This document shows positions 21,545 to 29,696 of a stretch of DNA of 43,279 nucleotides, piece after piece; within the stretch, counting starts at the first letter, position 1, and each line of letters opens with the position of its first letter. This stretch comes from an uncultured Novosphingobium sp. (lineage in GTDB: Bacteria > Pseudomonadota > Alphaproteobacteria > Sphingomonadales > Sphingomonadaceae). The translations under genes were made by a program, and so were the position numbers. The notes beneath the pieces were generated by a model. That model worked only from the letters and a program-made list of their open reading frames with translations, did no database searches and was not told the origin of the DNA. The stretch covers positions 1 to 43,279 of the forward strand of contig CALKVF010000051.1 in the NCBI GenBank assembly GCA_937996535.1. The letters run 5' to 3'.

Positions 21545-24312
21545 CCCTGCTCGCCCAGCTCGACGCGCGGCTGCAAGAGCTGCACGCCCGCACCGCGGAA
21601 ACCCCGCTGTTCAACCCGGTGTTCCAGCTTGGGCTGGAACTCTCGCGGCAGATCGAAAGCGGCGCGCTGAAGCTGGGCGAAGTGGCGGCACTGGTCGCCG
21701 AACTCGAATGCGAAGGGCTGCAGGCCCGCGCCAACCGCCTCCACCGGCTGGTGGCGCCGCTTGAGCCGGCGGCCAACGATGCCCGGCTGGCGGAAATCGC
21801 AAAGGCTGGAGACTTTGCGCAATTTGCCGCCAAGTGGCGCAAGCCGCTGGTCCACGTGGTGTTCACCGCGCACCCCACGTTCCTGCTCACGCAGAGCCAG
21901 TCCGCCGCCGTTGCCGGCGCGGCCTCCAGCGGCGAGATCGGCGCGCAGACCGCCTGCACCGCGCCGCACCCGCGCGATACGATCACGCTCGATAGCGAAC
22001 ACGCCGCCGCCATGGCCGCGATCGCCCGCGCCCAGACCGCGCGTGACCGGATCAATCGCGGTCTGCTCGCCAGCGCCCGCGCGCAGTGGCCCGCCGAATG
22101 GCGCCGGCTTGCGCCGATGCCGGTGCGCTTCGCCTCGTGGGTCGGCTATGACATGGATGGCCGCACCGACATTTCGTGGGCCACTTCGCTGCGCTATCGC
22201 CTGTCCGAAAAGGCCGAGCGTCTGGCCAGCTACGCCGCGCAGCTCGCCTTAGCCGCGCCTGACCTGTCGGCCCGGCTGGCCCGCGCCGGCGCCTATGCCG
22301 CCGACATGGCTGCGCTGTTCGCGGCCGATCTTTCGGCTCCGGCCGATCTTTCTGCCGCCGCCAACACGCTGACCGCCGACCATCCCGACAAGCTCACCAG
22401 CCTGTCAGGCGTGATCACCGAGATCGAGGCCGAAGCCGCCCGCGCCGACGATGAGGCGGCCGAAGTGCTGCTGGTCGCTGCCGCCGCGATGCGTGCCGAC
22501 GGGCTGGGCATGGGCTGGATCCACTTCCGGGTAAACTCCTCACAGTTGCAGAATGCGATCCGCCGCCGGATCGATCCCACCGGCACGCTCGATCTTGCCA
22601 GCCAGGCCGCCCTGGTGCGGATGCGCGAACTGCTCGCCGAAGCGCGTCCGCTGCGCTCGAACTTCGCCGCGCTGGCGATCGAAAACTCCACCGCCGTGCG
22701 CCAGTTTCTGGCGATGGCGCAGATCCTCGGCCACGTCGATGCCGACGCTCCGATCCGTATGCTGGTGGCCGAATGCGAAGAGCCGACCACCGTGCTCGCC
22801 GCGCTTTATTTCGCGCGGCTGTTCGGGATCGCCGACAAGGTCGATGTCTCGCCGCTGTTCGAAACCGAAAGCGCGCTCGAACATGGTGGGCGCTTCCTCG
22901 ATGCGCTGCTCGCCGAAGAGGCCTACCGCGACTACGCCCGCACCCGCGGGCGGGTGTCGGTCCAGACCGGGTTTTCCGATGCCGGGCGCTTCGTCGGGCA
23001 GATCCCGGCCGCCCTCGCGATCGAGCGCCTGCAGGGCCGCCTGTCCGAAGCGATGGTCGCCAACGGGCTCAGCGATGTCGCCGCGCTGGTGTTCAACACC
23101 CACGGCGAAAGCATGGGGCGCGGGGCGCATCCCTCGTCATTTGCCGACCGGATCGAATGGCCGCTTTCACCATGGGCGCGGCGGCGCTTCGCCCGCGCCG
23201 GGATCCGGCTTGAGCCCGAAGTCAGCTTCCAGGGCGGGGATGGCTACCTGTTCTTCGGGACCGAGGAACTGGCGCTCGCCACGCTCACCCGCATGGCCGA
23301 AAACGCGCCGGCGGAAACCGATCCCAACGCGCCGACCGACCCGTTCTATCGCCGCACCGACCTCAGCCTCGATTTCTACCGCGCGATCCGCCGGGTCCAG
23401 CAGGGCTATCTGGCCGGGCGGACCTATCCCCGCGCCGTCACGGCCTTTGGGCTGGGCCTGCTCGTCGATACCGGCAGCCGCAAGTCGCGCCGCCAGAGCG
23501 ACCTTGCCGCCGACCGCGAGATGAGCTTGCGGCAGATCCGCGCGATCCCGCACAACGCGGTGCTCCAGCAGCTCGGCTATCCGGTCAACGTGATCGCCGG
23601 GTTCGGCACCGCCGCCGAAGGCAATTACGAAGCGATCGCCGGCCTGCTGCGCGAAAGCGCGCGCGGGCGCCAGCTGGTCCGCCTGGTCCGCGCCGCCAAT
23701 GCGCTCGCCTCGATCAAGACGGTCGCGGCCTTTGGCGAGCTGTTCAATTCGGCCTACTGGTCCAGCCGCCCCTATCGCGGCGATGAAGACCACATTGCCG
23801 AGCCGTGCCTCGCGCTCGCCGAATATCTCACCAGCGATGACCGCACCGGGGTGTTCCGCCGGCTCGCTTCGCGTCTGCGGGTCGATGCGCTCAAGCTGCA
23901 CCGGCTGCTGGCGCTGGTCCCGGATGAGGCTCCGCTGCCCGACCGCGAGCATACCCGCCGCACGCTGGGCGTGCTGCAGGCGCTGCGGCTTGCGCTGTTC
24001 CAGCACATGTTCCTGCGCGCGGTTTCGGTCCCGGCCTTCAGCCGCGCCAACGACATCGCCCGCGAGGACGTGCTGGAAATGGTCTTCACGCTGCGGGTCG
24101 AGGAAGCCCTTGCCCAGCTGCGCCGGGCCTTCCCGACCAGCTTCCCCGGGATCGACGATTTCACCGTCGACGAGCCGAGCGATTACCCCGACGATGCGGC
24201 GATCGGCTATGAGGCGATCCACCGCGACTTCATCGATCCGATCGGTGAAGCCAACGGACTCGCGCTGCGGATCACCACGGCCATCGCCAACCTGTTTGGC
24301 GCCCACGGCTAA
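21541..24312 (+). CDS. ppc: Phosphoenolpyruvate carboxylase homologue with divergent catalytic motifs
   Basis: 923 aa, the length and overall pattern of PEP carboxylase (PEP + bicarbonate to oxaloacetate). Motifs related to the family: TAHPTF (109-114; normally TAHPTE), SWVGYDMDG (199-207; normally SWxGGDRDGNP), PLFET (438-442), SDAGRFVG (479-486; normally SDSxKDxG), HGESMGRGAHP (521-531; normally HGRGGxxGRGG), FQGGDGY (563-569; normally QGE), SRKSRR (646-651) and LRQIRAIP (663-670). The metal-binding Glu (441) and Asp (480) equivalents are kept, but the catalytic Lys position is Arg483, and the HGRGG His/Arg block and the QGE are altered. It may be a distinct subgroup with the same reaction, or a paralogue with a changed one. 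The ATG overlaps the eda stop, making it the last gene of the Entner-Doudoroff operon, where it would use PEP formed from glyceraldehyde-3-phosphate. Confidence 0.8.
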   Translation: MTLLAQLDARLQELHARTAETPLFNPVFQLGLELSRQIESGALKLGEVAALVAELECEGLQARANRLHRLVAPLEPAANDARLAEIAKAGDFAQFAAKWRKPLVHVVFTAHPTFLLTQSQSAAVAGAASSGEIGAQTACTAPHPRDTITLDSEHAAAMAAIARAQTARDRINRGLLASARAQWPAEWRRLAPMPVRFASWVGYDMDGRTDISWATSLRYRLSEKAERLASYAAQLALAAPDLSARLARAGAYAADMAALFAADLSAPADLSAAANTLTADHPDKLTSLSGVITEIEAEAARADDEAAEVLLVAAAAMRADGLGMGWIHFRVNSSQLQNAIRRRIDPTGTLDLASQAALVRMRELLAEARPLRSNFAALAIENSTAVRQFLAMAQILGHVDADAPIRMLVAECEEPTTVLAALYFARLFGIADKVDVSPLFETESALEHGGRFLDALLAEEAYRDYARTRGRVSVQTGFSDAGRFVGQIPAALAIERLQGRLSEAMVANGLSDVAALVFNTHGESMGRGAHPSSFADRIEWPLSPWARRRFARAGIRLEPEVSFQGGDGYLFFGTEELALATLTRMAENAPAETDPNAPTDPFYRRTDLSLDFYRAIRRVQQGYLAGRTYPRAVTAFGLGLLVDTGSRKSRRQSDLAADREMSLRQIRAIPHNAVLQQLGYPVNVIAGFGTAAEGNYEAIAGLLRESARGRQLVRLVRAANALASIKTVAAFGELFNSAYWSSRPYRGDEDHIAEPCLALAEYLTSDDRTGVFRRLASRLRVDALKLHRLLALVPDEAPLPDREHTRRTLGVLQALRLALFQHMFLRAVSVPAFSRANDIAREDVLEMVFTLRVEEALAQLRRAFPTSFPGIDDFTVDEPSDYPDDAAIGYEAIHRDFIDPIGEANGLALRITTAIANLFGAHG

Positions 24313-24338
24313 GACGCAGCTAAGGCACAGCTAAGGCA
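24306..24338. repeat. Tandem 11-bp repeat at the ppc stop
   Basis: Two perfect tandem copies of CAGCTAAGGCA (24317-24327 and 24328-24338) follow a degenerate third copy (24306-24316, 8 of 11 matches) that contains the ppc TAA. Each unit carries a TAA, so stops occur in successive frames. No hairpin or T-tract is obvious here. Confidence 0.6.
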
Positions 24339-24402
24339 GGGCGGGAATTAACTTTTCGGGGCTAGGCTGGGGGCACGCGTTTCCCCAAACCTGGACCTGC
24401 CG

Positions 24403-25062
24403 ATGTTCCGTAAAATCCCGCCTGCCGCCCTGCTGCTTGGTCTGTTCGTCGCGCTGGCTGCCGGCGCGGCAACGCTCATCCTGCGCCAGCCCGAACCGCG
24501 CGCGGCCGTGCTTGCGCCCGATGCCGGACCGGGCTTTGCCCAGCCCGCGGCCAAGGCGCCAACCGCCACGCCCGGCCCCAAGCCGGCACCTGCGCGTGAC
24601 GAGCGGTTCGTGATCAAGCGCATCCTGCCGATCAGCGGGCCGATCAAATATGGCGAATGGCACTGGGACGAGGCCGGGGTACCGGCCGGACCGATCGTCA
24701 TCACGGTCGATCTCGATGCGCGGGTGCTGTCGGTGTTTCGCGGCGGCTATGAAATCGGGGCCACCGCGGTGCTGCTGGGGACCAGCAAAAAGCCGACCCC
24801 GCTGGGTGTGTTCCCGGTGAAGTGGAAGGACAAGGATCACCATTCCTCGACCTATGACAACGCCCCCATGCCCTATACCATGCGGCTGACCGACGACGGC
24901 GTCTCAATCCACGGCACCAAGGTCGAAAAGGGCTATGCCAGCCACGGCTGCGTGGGCGTGCCCAACAGCTTTGCCGCCAAGGTCTTTGCGATCACCCCGG
25001 TCGGCACCCCGGTTTACATTACGCGGGGCAAGATGGTGGGCAAGGGCGACTCGCTGATCTAG
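24403..25062 (+). CDS. L,D-transpeptidase (YkuD) family protein
   Basis: 219 aa. An N-terminal hydrophobic segment (about 7-27) acts as signal or anchor, followed by a Pro/Ala-rich linker (about 30-65) and a YkuD domain (about 97-209). The catalytic triad region is present: His170 in SIHGTK, His181 and Cys183 in SHGCVGV. The canonical SHGCxR Arg is Gly185 here (SHGCVGVP), which may alter substrate handling. The family cross-links peptidoglycan (3-3 bonds) or anchors proteins in the periplasm. It follows ppc by 90 nt in the same orientation but is unrelated in function, so it probably has its own promoter, which I could not place. Convergent with the SDR gene 40 nt downstream. Confidence 0.85.
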   Translation: MFRKIPPAALLLGLFVALAAGAATLILRQPEPRAAVLAPDAGPGFAQPAAKAPTATPGPKPAPARDERFVIKRILPISGPIKYGEWHWDEAGVPAGPIVITVDLDARVLSVFRGGYEIGATAVLLGTSKKPTPLGVFPVKWKDKDHHSSTYDNAPMPYTMRLTDDGVSIHGTKVEKGYASHGCVGVPNSFAAKVFAITPVGTPVYITRGKMVGKGDSLI

Positions 25063-25102
25063 CCGCCGCCCCTGCCCGCGCCATCACTCAGCGCCCCATC
25101 AC

Positions 25103-25885
25103 TTATCGCGGCGCCATGCGGATCGCGCCATCAAGGCGGATGCACTGGCCGTTGAAATAGGAATTGCGCGCCAGTTCCAGCGCCAGGCTGCCAAATTCCT
25201 CGGGCTTGCCGAGCCGCTTGGGGAACGGCACCGACGCGGCCAGGCTGTCCAGCACCTGCGGCTTGGCCCCGAGCATCAGCGGGGTCGCGAAGATCCCCGG
25301 CATGATCGAATTGACGCGGATGCCGATGTCCGAAAGATCGCGCGCCATCGGCAGGACCAGCCCGTTCACCCCGGCCTTGGCCGAGCCATAGATGATCTGC
25401 CCGATCTGCCCGTCCTGCGCGGCGACCGACGCCGTCAGCGTGATGCAACCGCGCTCGCCGTCTTCCAGCGGTTCGAGCGTGGCCATGCCTTCGGCCGAGA
25501 GCGAGGCGATGCGGTAGCTCGCCACGAGGATGCCGTTGACCCCGTAGATGTAATCCTCGGTCGAGAGGCGCTTGAGCTTGCCCGCGTCCTTGTCATAGGC
25601 CAGCGTCTTGCCCCGGCGCGAGGTCATCGCGCAGTGCACGGTGATCCGTTCCTGCCCGTGGGCGGCGCGGGCCTTGGCAAATCCGGCCACCACCGATTCC
25701 TCCGACGTGATGTCGACATGGCAGAACAGCCCGCCGATCGCCTTGGCGACTTCCTCGCCCTTGTCATCGTTGACGTCGAAGATCGCGACCTTGACTCCGG
25801 CGGCTGCCAGCGCCTCGGCGGTTGCCCTGCCCAGCCCCGATGCGCCGCCGGTAACAACCGCCGCGGTGGTGGAATCGAACTTCAT
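25103..25885 (-). CDS. Short-chain dehydrogenase/reductase (HSD10-like)
   Basis: 260-aa SDR. The cofactor loop TGGASGLG is at residues 12-19, Asp37 in FDVND favours NAD(H), and the catalytic Ser153 (LTAS), Tyr166 and Lys170 (YGSAK) are in place. Overall it resembles the 17-beta-HSD10/3-hydroxyacyl-CoA dehydrogenase group (IGIRVNSIMPGIFATPL follows the active site). The usual NNAG/NCAG structural motif is replaced by HCAM (84-87), followed by an insertion rich in Lys/Arg/Asp (about 90-110). A substrate cannot be deduced. The ATG at 25885 diverges from the HCCA-isomerase-like gene across an AT-rich spacer. Confidence 0.9.
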   Translation of the reverse strand: MKFDSTTAAVVTGGASGLGRATAEALAAAGVKVAIFDVNDDKGEEVAKAIGGLFCHVDITSEESVVAGFAKARAAHGQERITVHCAMTSRRGKTLAYDKDAGKLKRLSTEDYIYGVNGILVASYRIASLSAEGMATLEPLEDGERGCITLTASVAAQDGQIGQIIYGSAKAGVNGLVLPMARDLSDIGIRVNSIMPGIFATPLMLGAKPQVLDSLAASVPFPKRLGKPEEFGSLALELARNSYFNGQCIRLDGAIRMAPR

Positions 25886-26002
25886 AGCGCCTCACTCCCT
25901 CACAATTTAATCGCACACTTAATATCGCACCATTGACCTTGGGCAAGGGGCATTCCAGCATGGAGGTCCGGCCCTGGCGCCGGGAGGGGGAGAAACTTGC
26001 TC
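25886..26002. promoter_or_regulatory. AT-rich divergent control region between SDR and HCCA-isomerase-like gene
   Basis: The spacer contains an AT-rich stretch (about 25903-25927) with two imperfect direct copies of TTAAT-(AT)-CGCAC, and TTGACC at 25933-25938 on the plus strand as a -35 candidate (its -10, 17 nt on, is poor: CAGCAT). A strong purine-rich Shine-Dalgarno (GGGAGGGGGAGAAA, about 25982-25994) precedes the plus-strand ATG. The repeated TTAAT units could be a regulator or promoter element. Confidence 0.35.
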
Positions 26003-26656
26003 ATGCCGCACGAAGTCGAGGTCTACTGGTCGTTCCGTTCGCCCTATTCCTATCTGCTGGTGCCGCGCCTGATCGAGTTGGAGCGTGATTGGGACGCGGC
26101 CGTGAAACTGCGCCCGGTGCTGCCGATCGCGGTGCGCCAGCCCGATTTCTTCGCCAACGCCGATCCGCTGTGGACCACCTACCTGATGCGCGACTGCGTG
26201 CGCAGCGCCGAGTTCGCGGGCATGACCCTGCGCTGGCCGCGCCCGGATCCGGTGGTGATGGACTATGCCACCCGCTCCTATCCCAAGGAGCAGCCGTATA
26301 TTCACCGCCTGACCCGGCTGGGCCAGCTTGCCGCCGAACGCGGTCAGGGCCTGCCGCTGATCAGGGCGATCAGCCGCCTGATCTGGTCGGGCGAAACCGA
26401 CAGCTGGCACGAGGGCGATCACTTGGCCCAGGCCGCCGCCAGCGCGGGCTGCGATCTGGCTGAAATGGACGCGGTGATCGCCACTGAGGCCGAACGGCTC
26501 GACGCCGCGATCAAGGCCAATGAGGCCGACCAGCGCGCCGGCGGCCACTACGGCGTGCCGCTGATGGTCCATGCGGGCGAACCCTTCTTCGGGCAGGACC
26601 GGTTTGATCAGCTGCTGTGGCGCTTGCAGAAAAACGGCATGGCCCGCCGCACCTGA
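26003..26656 (+). CDS. 2-hydroxychromene-2-carboxylate isomerase-like (DsbA/kappa-GST fold) protein
   Basis: 217-aa member of the DsbA-like thioredoxin-fold family that includes NahD/HCCA isomerase and kappa glutathione transferases. The N-terminal FRSPYSYL (residues 11-18) has Ser in place of the DsbA CxxC, as in HCCA isomerases (Ser13 would activate glutathione). GHYGVPLMV (about 180-188) holds the cis-Pro. The ATG at 26003 follows a strong Shine-Dalgarno; a TTG two codons upstream is unlikely. Isomerases of this kind act in polycyclic-aromatic degradation, but no ring-cleavage genes are nearby, so a general glutathione-dependent role is equally possible. Convergent with tilS 9 nt away. Confidence 0.87.
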   Translation: MPHEVEVYWSFRSPYSYLLVPRLIELERDWDAAVKLRPVLPIAVRQPDFFANADPLWTTYLMRDCVRSAEFAGMTLRWPRPDPVVMDYATRSYPKEQPYIHRLTRLGQLAAERGQGLPLIRAISRLIWSGETDSWHEGDHLAQAAASAGCDLAEMDAVIATEAERLDAAIKANEADQRAGGHYGVPLMVHAGEPFFGQDRFDQLLWRLQKNGMARRT

Positions 26657-26665
26657 CGCGGGGGT

Positions 26666-27610
26666 TCAGCCGCGCCGCTTGGGCGCGCGGGTAAACGACC
26701 AGCCATCGGGCATGGCGCGCGCCACCAACCCGCCGATCGAAGCCGGCTGGCGCGCCAGCAGCGTCTCGAACAGGCGGGCCACGGCCGAACCGCGCGGGGC
26801 TTCGCCATCCAGTTCGGTCACGATCCGCGCCAGCACCCTGAGCGCCACCGCGCGCGGGGCCTGCGGACGATAGGTCAGCCCCATCGGTTCTTTCACCACC
26901 TGTTCGGCCCATTCGCGCGCCGCGGCCCATTCCAGCGCAGCATCGGCATCGGCAAGGTGCGCCGCGCTCTGCCCGATCGCTGCCACATCCAGCCAGTCCG
27001 CCGTGCGCAGCGCCTTGCGCAGCCGCGCCCGATCGAACCGATCACTGGCATTGGACGGATCATCGACCGCGCTCAGTCCGGCGGCATCGACCACCCCGGC
27101 AAGGTCAGCCCGGCGCCAGCCGAGCAGCGGGCGCAGCAGCGGCAGCCGGGTGCCCGGCACCACACCGCGCGCGCGCACGCCGGCCAGCCCCGCCACGCCG
27201 CTTGCGCGGTTGAGCCGCAGCAGCAGGGTTTCGGCCTGATCGTCAGCGTGATGGGCGGTCGCGAGCGCAGCCAGCTCCTCGCGCGCCATCCATTCGGCCA
27301 GCGCGCCATAGCGGGCGCTGCGCGCCTCGGACTGGAGATTGCCCGCCGCCACCTGCACATCAAGGACCGCGTGCGGCACGCCAAGCCCGGCGCAGACCGC
27401 GGCCACCATGGCAGCTTCGGCGGCGCTTTCGGCGCGCAGTCCATGATCGACAGTCGCCGCCACGACCCGCCCGGGCAGCGCGACATGGGCCAGCAGCAAC
27501 AGCGCGAGGCTATCCGGCCCGCCTGAAACCGCCACGCCCAGCCGCCCCTCGCCGCTCCACAGCGCGGCCAGATCGGCGGTAAACCGCGCGGTCAGTTCGC
27601 GCGATGGCAC
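26666..27610 (-). CDS. tilS: tRNA(Ile)-lysidine synthase
   Basis: 314-aa N-type ATP pyrophosphatase that converts C34 of tRNA-Ile(CAU) to lysidine so that it reads AUA; essential in most bacteria. The PP-loop SGGPDS is at residues 29-34, followed by the HGLR motif (about 56-59) and the HHADDQAETLLLRL segment (about 119-132), all typical of TilS. It is at the short end of the family, lacking an extended C-terminal domain. It starts with GTG at 27610, 4 nt after the cpoB stop; no Shine-Dalgarno is evident, so translation is probably coupled to cpoB. The ftsH gene that often follows tilS is absent. Confidence 0.94.
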   Translation of the reverse strand: MPSRELTARFTADLAALWSGEGRLGVAVSGGPDSLALLLLAHVALPGRVVAATVDHGLRAESAAEAAMVAAVCAGLGVPHAVLDVQVAAGNLQSEARSARYGALAEWMAREELAALATAHHADDQAETLLLRLNRASGVAGLAGVRARGVVPGTRLPLLRPLLGWRRADLAGVVDAAGLSAVDDPSNASDRFDRARLRKALRTADWLDVAAIGQSAAHLADADAALEWAAAREWAEQVVKEPMGLTYRPQAPRAVALRVLARIVTELDGEAPRGSAVARLFETLLARQPASIGGLVARAMPDGWSFTRAPKRRG

Positions 27611-27614
27611 CGCG

Positions 27615-28577
27615 TCAATTGCACTTCACCGCGGTGTGGAGCTTGTCATACTGGCTCTTGAGGCGGCCGGTGGCATCGGCGGGATAGTCCCCGCTGAACT
27701 GCGACAGCGCGACGCAGGCGCGGTTGGTGTCCTTGAGCTGGCGCATCGCCTCAGCGAGGTTGAGCAGGCTGTCGGAGGCGCGATCACCCTTCTTGTCGGC
27801 CTGATAGTTCTGGAGGAACCAGCTGGCCGCCTCGCGCGGGTTGCCATCGTCGATATAGGTCCGGCCCAGCAGGTTGCGGGCATAGCTGCCGCGCTTGTGC
27901 TTGGGATACTTCTGCAGGAACAGCTTCAGCTGCTGCTGCGCCTCGGGATAGAACTTGGCCTCCCACAGACGGAAGCCATAGGAATAGTCATCCTCGGCGG
28001 CGTCGGCGCTCTTGGGCTTTTCGATCTTCTGGACCGCAGCAAGGCGCTGGGCCGAAGGGCCGCTGGCCGCCGGCTTGGGCGCGGGCGCGGCGGGCTTGGT
28101 CGCCGCCGGCGTGGCGGCAGCCAGCTTGACCGGCGCGGGGGTGCTAACGGCAGGCGCGCTGACGGCTGGCGTCGGCGCGGAATCGGCGGTCACGGGCGGG
28201 GCCGGCTGCGGTTCAAGCGCGGCAACCCGGGCTTCGAGCTTGGCGAGCTTGTTGGCGCCTTCCTCCTGCTGGGCGGTGAGCCGCTGGACCTGCGTTTCAA
28301 GCGCGTCCATCCGGGTGAGCAGATCGGTTACCGGGGTGCTGGCGGGCGTGCCGGTGGGCGTGGTGACCGTGGCGGCGGGCTGAACCTGCGGCGCGAAATA
28401 CTTGCCATCGCCGCCGGGGAAGACCTGCCGCTGCAGCGCGGTCACTTCGCTTTCCAGCTTGCGCAGGCGGGCGTCGGTCACCTTGTCGGGCACCGTCTGC
28501 GCCAGCGCGGGCGAGGCCAGAGCCAGCACCAGGGAAACGAGGATCGGGCGGCGGGCCCTGGTAAACTTGATCATCAT
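27615..28577 (-). CDS. cpoB: Tol-Pal-associated periplasmic protein CpoB/YbgF
   Basis: 320 aa, with a signal peptide (MMIKFTRARR then a hydrophobic core ending SPALAQ, about residue 27), short coiled-coil segments (about 38-55 and 85-122), a low-complexity Ala/Pro/Thr/Val linker (about 123-195) and a C-terminal TPR domain (about 200-318). The layout matches CpoB/YbgF, which links outer-membrane constriction by Tol-Pal with septal peptidoglycan synthesis. Start is either of two adjacent ATGs (28577 or 28574). It is translationally linked to tilS. The tolQRAB-pal genes that normally precede it are not in this window; rodZ-like and ptsP genes take that place. Confidence 0.88.
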   Translation of the reverse strand: MMIKFTRARRPILVSLVLALASPALAQTVPDKVTDARLRKLESEVTALQRQVFPGGDGKYFAPQVQPAATVTTPTGTPASTPVTDLLTRMDALETQVQRLTAQQEEGANKLAKLEARVAALEPQPAPPVTADSAPTPAVSAPAVSTPAPVKLAAATPAATKPAAPAPKPAASGPSAQRLAAVQKIEKPKSADAAEDDYSYGFRLWEAKFYPEAQQQLKLFLQKYPKHKRGSYARNLLGRTYIDDGNPREAASWFLQNYQADKKGDRASDSLLNLAEAMRQLKDTNRACVALSQFSGDYPADATGRLKSQYDKLHTAVKCN

Positions 28578-28666
28578 CGCTCAGTCCGTTTTCTGTCCTG
28601 AAGCCAGCGGCCGGGCCGATCTGTAGGCAAGAACCGGCGGCACTGCGGGCAAACACTTGCTTAGAC

Positions 28667-28681
28667 GCGCGAATGTCGCGC
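28667..28681. other. Small stem-loop between the RodZ-like gene and cpoB
   Basis: A 6-bp stem GCGCGA/TCGCGC with an ATG loop lies 32 nt downstream of the RodZ-like stop, in the 135-nt gap before cpoB. The minus-strand sequence after it (GTCTAAGCAAGTGTTTG) is only weakly T-rich. It could be a weak terminator or a processing signal. Confidence 0.3.
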
Positions 28682-28712
28682 TGTCGAGGTGTAGGGGCAG
28701 CTTATGCGCAGC

Positions 28713-29696
28713 CTAGGTCGCCGCTGGCGCCGGGGCCGGAGCAGCCGCTGCCGGGACCGACGCGGCCGGAAACGGCGCCGCTGCATCGGGAACCACCGCC
28801 GGGGCGCTGCGCCGCTGGACGGGCGCACGCTGCACGGGACTACGCGTGACCGCCGGGCTGGGCGCAGGCGCGGCGCCAACCGGGGCGGGCGTTGCGGCCG
28901 GAGCCGCACCGCGCGCAAGCAGCGCGGCGGCGCTGACCGGTACGGCGCGCATGGTTACCTGCTTGTCCGCCAGCGCGGGCACGGGCTGTCCGCCGATCGT
29001 GATGGAGAGAGCCTCGGGCCGGGCCGTATCGAGCCGGACATCGGCCGGCGCGGCGGGCACGGTGAAGCTTTCGCCCAGCACCAGCTCCTTTTGGAGCAAC
29101 TGGGTGCCATCGGCCGAGTAGAACTTGACCCAGACCTTGTCCTGCTTGGCGGTAAATACTACCGGGCCGCCGCTAGGCAGCGCGGCTGGGGCGGGTGCCA
29201 CGGGGCGCGGCGCCGGCGCCGGGGTTTCCTGCGGCAGGATCGAGGGCAATTCCCCTGCCGGCGCGAAATAGCCGCGCCACAACAGGAAGCAGCCGATCAG
29301 CACCGCCAGCGCGCCGAGCCCGGCCGCCCACGCAAACCGGGGGCCGGGAACCCGCGCCGGATCGCCCGGTTCAAACCCGGGCAGGCCGCGCTGGACATGA
29401 TCGGGTTCGTGCGCCGCCAGTTCGGCGCGCACGCCATCGGCGATCACCTTGTCATCGAGCCCCACCGCCTTGGCATAGGACCGGCTGAACCCGACCGCAT
29501 AAGTGCGCGCGGGCAGTGCTGCAAAATCACCCGCTTCGATCGCGGCCAGATGGCGTTCGGGAATACGGGTCTGCGCCGAGAGGGCGGCCAGGCTCAGCCC
29601 CGCCGCCTCGCGCTTGCGCGCCAGCTTTTGACCAACACTTTCAAGAGGAAGCTCTTGTTCCCCGGTATCATCATGCGACATCGCGACCTGGTCCAT
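28713..29696 (-). CDS. RodZ-like transmembrane helix-turn-helix protein
   Basis: 327 aa with the RodZ architecture: an N-terminal HTH_25 domain (about 20-90, VGQKLARKREAAGLSLAALS then the LPARTYAVGFSRSYAKAVGL repeat typical of RodZ), one transmembrane helix (about 122-143), a periplasmic beta-rich DUF4115 domain (about 175-255) and an Ala/Pro-rich tail (about 262-327). RodZ bridges MreB and the cell-wall elongation machinery. The ATG at 29696 has GAGAGG upstream; an in-frame ATG at 29681 is possible. It lies between ptsP and cpoB, all on the minus strand, with 128 nt to ptsP, so it may have its own promoter. Confidence 0.85.
   Translation of the reverse strand: MDQVAMSHDDTGEQELPLESVGQKLARKREAAGLSLAALSAQTRIPERHLAAIEAGDFAALPARTYAVGFSRSYAKAVGLDDKVIADGVRAELAAHEPDHVQRGLPGFEPGDPARVPGPRFAWAAGLGALAVLIGCFLLWRGYFAPAGELPSILPQETPAPAPRPVAPAPAALPSGGPVVFTAKQDKVWVKFYSADGTQLLQKELVLGESFTVPAAPADVRLDTARPEALSITIGGQPVPALADKQVTMRAVPVSAAALLARGAAPAATPAPVGAAPAPSPAVTRSPVQRAPVQRRSAPAVVPDAAAPFPAASVPAAAAPAPAPAAT

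Noticed and set aside
25903..25924. TTAA-N8-TTAA as a CtrA box
   Set aside because: The spacer is 8 nt, not the 7 nt of CtrA sites; it fits better as an imperfect direct repeat.
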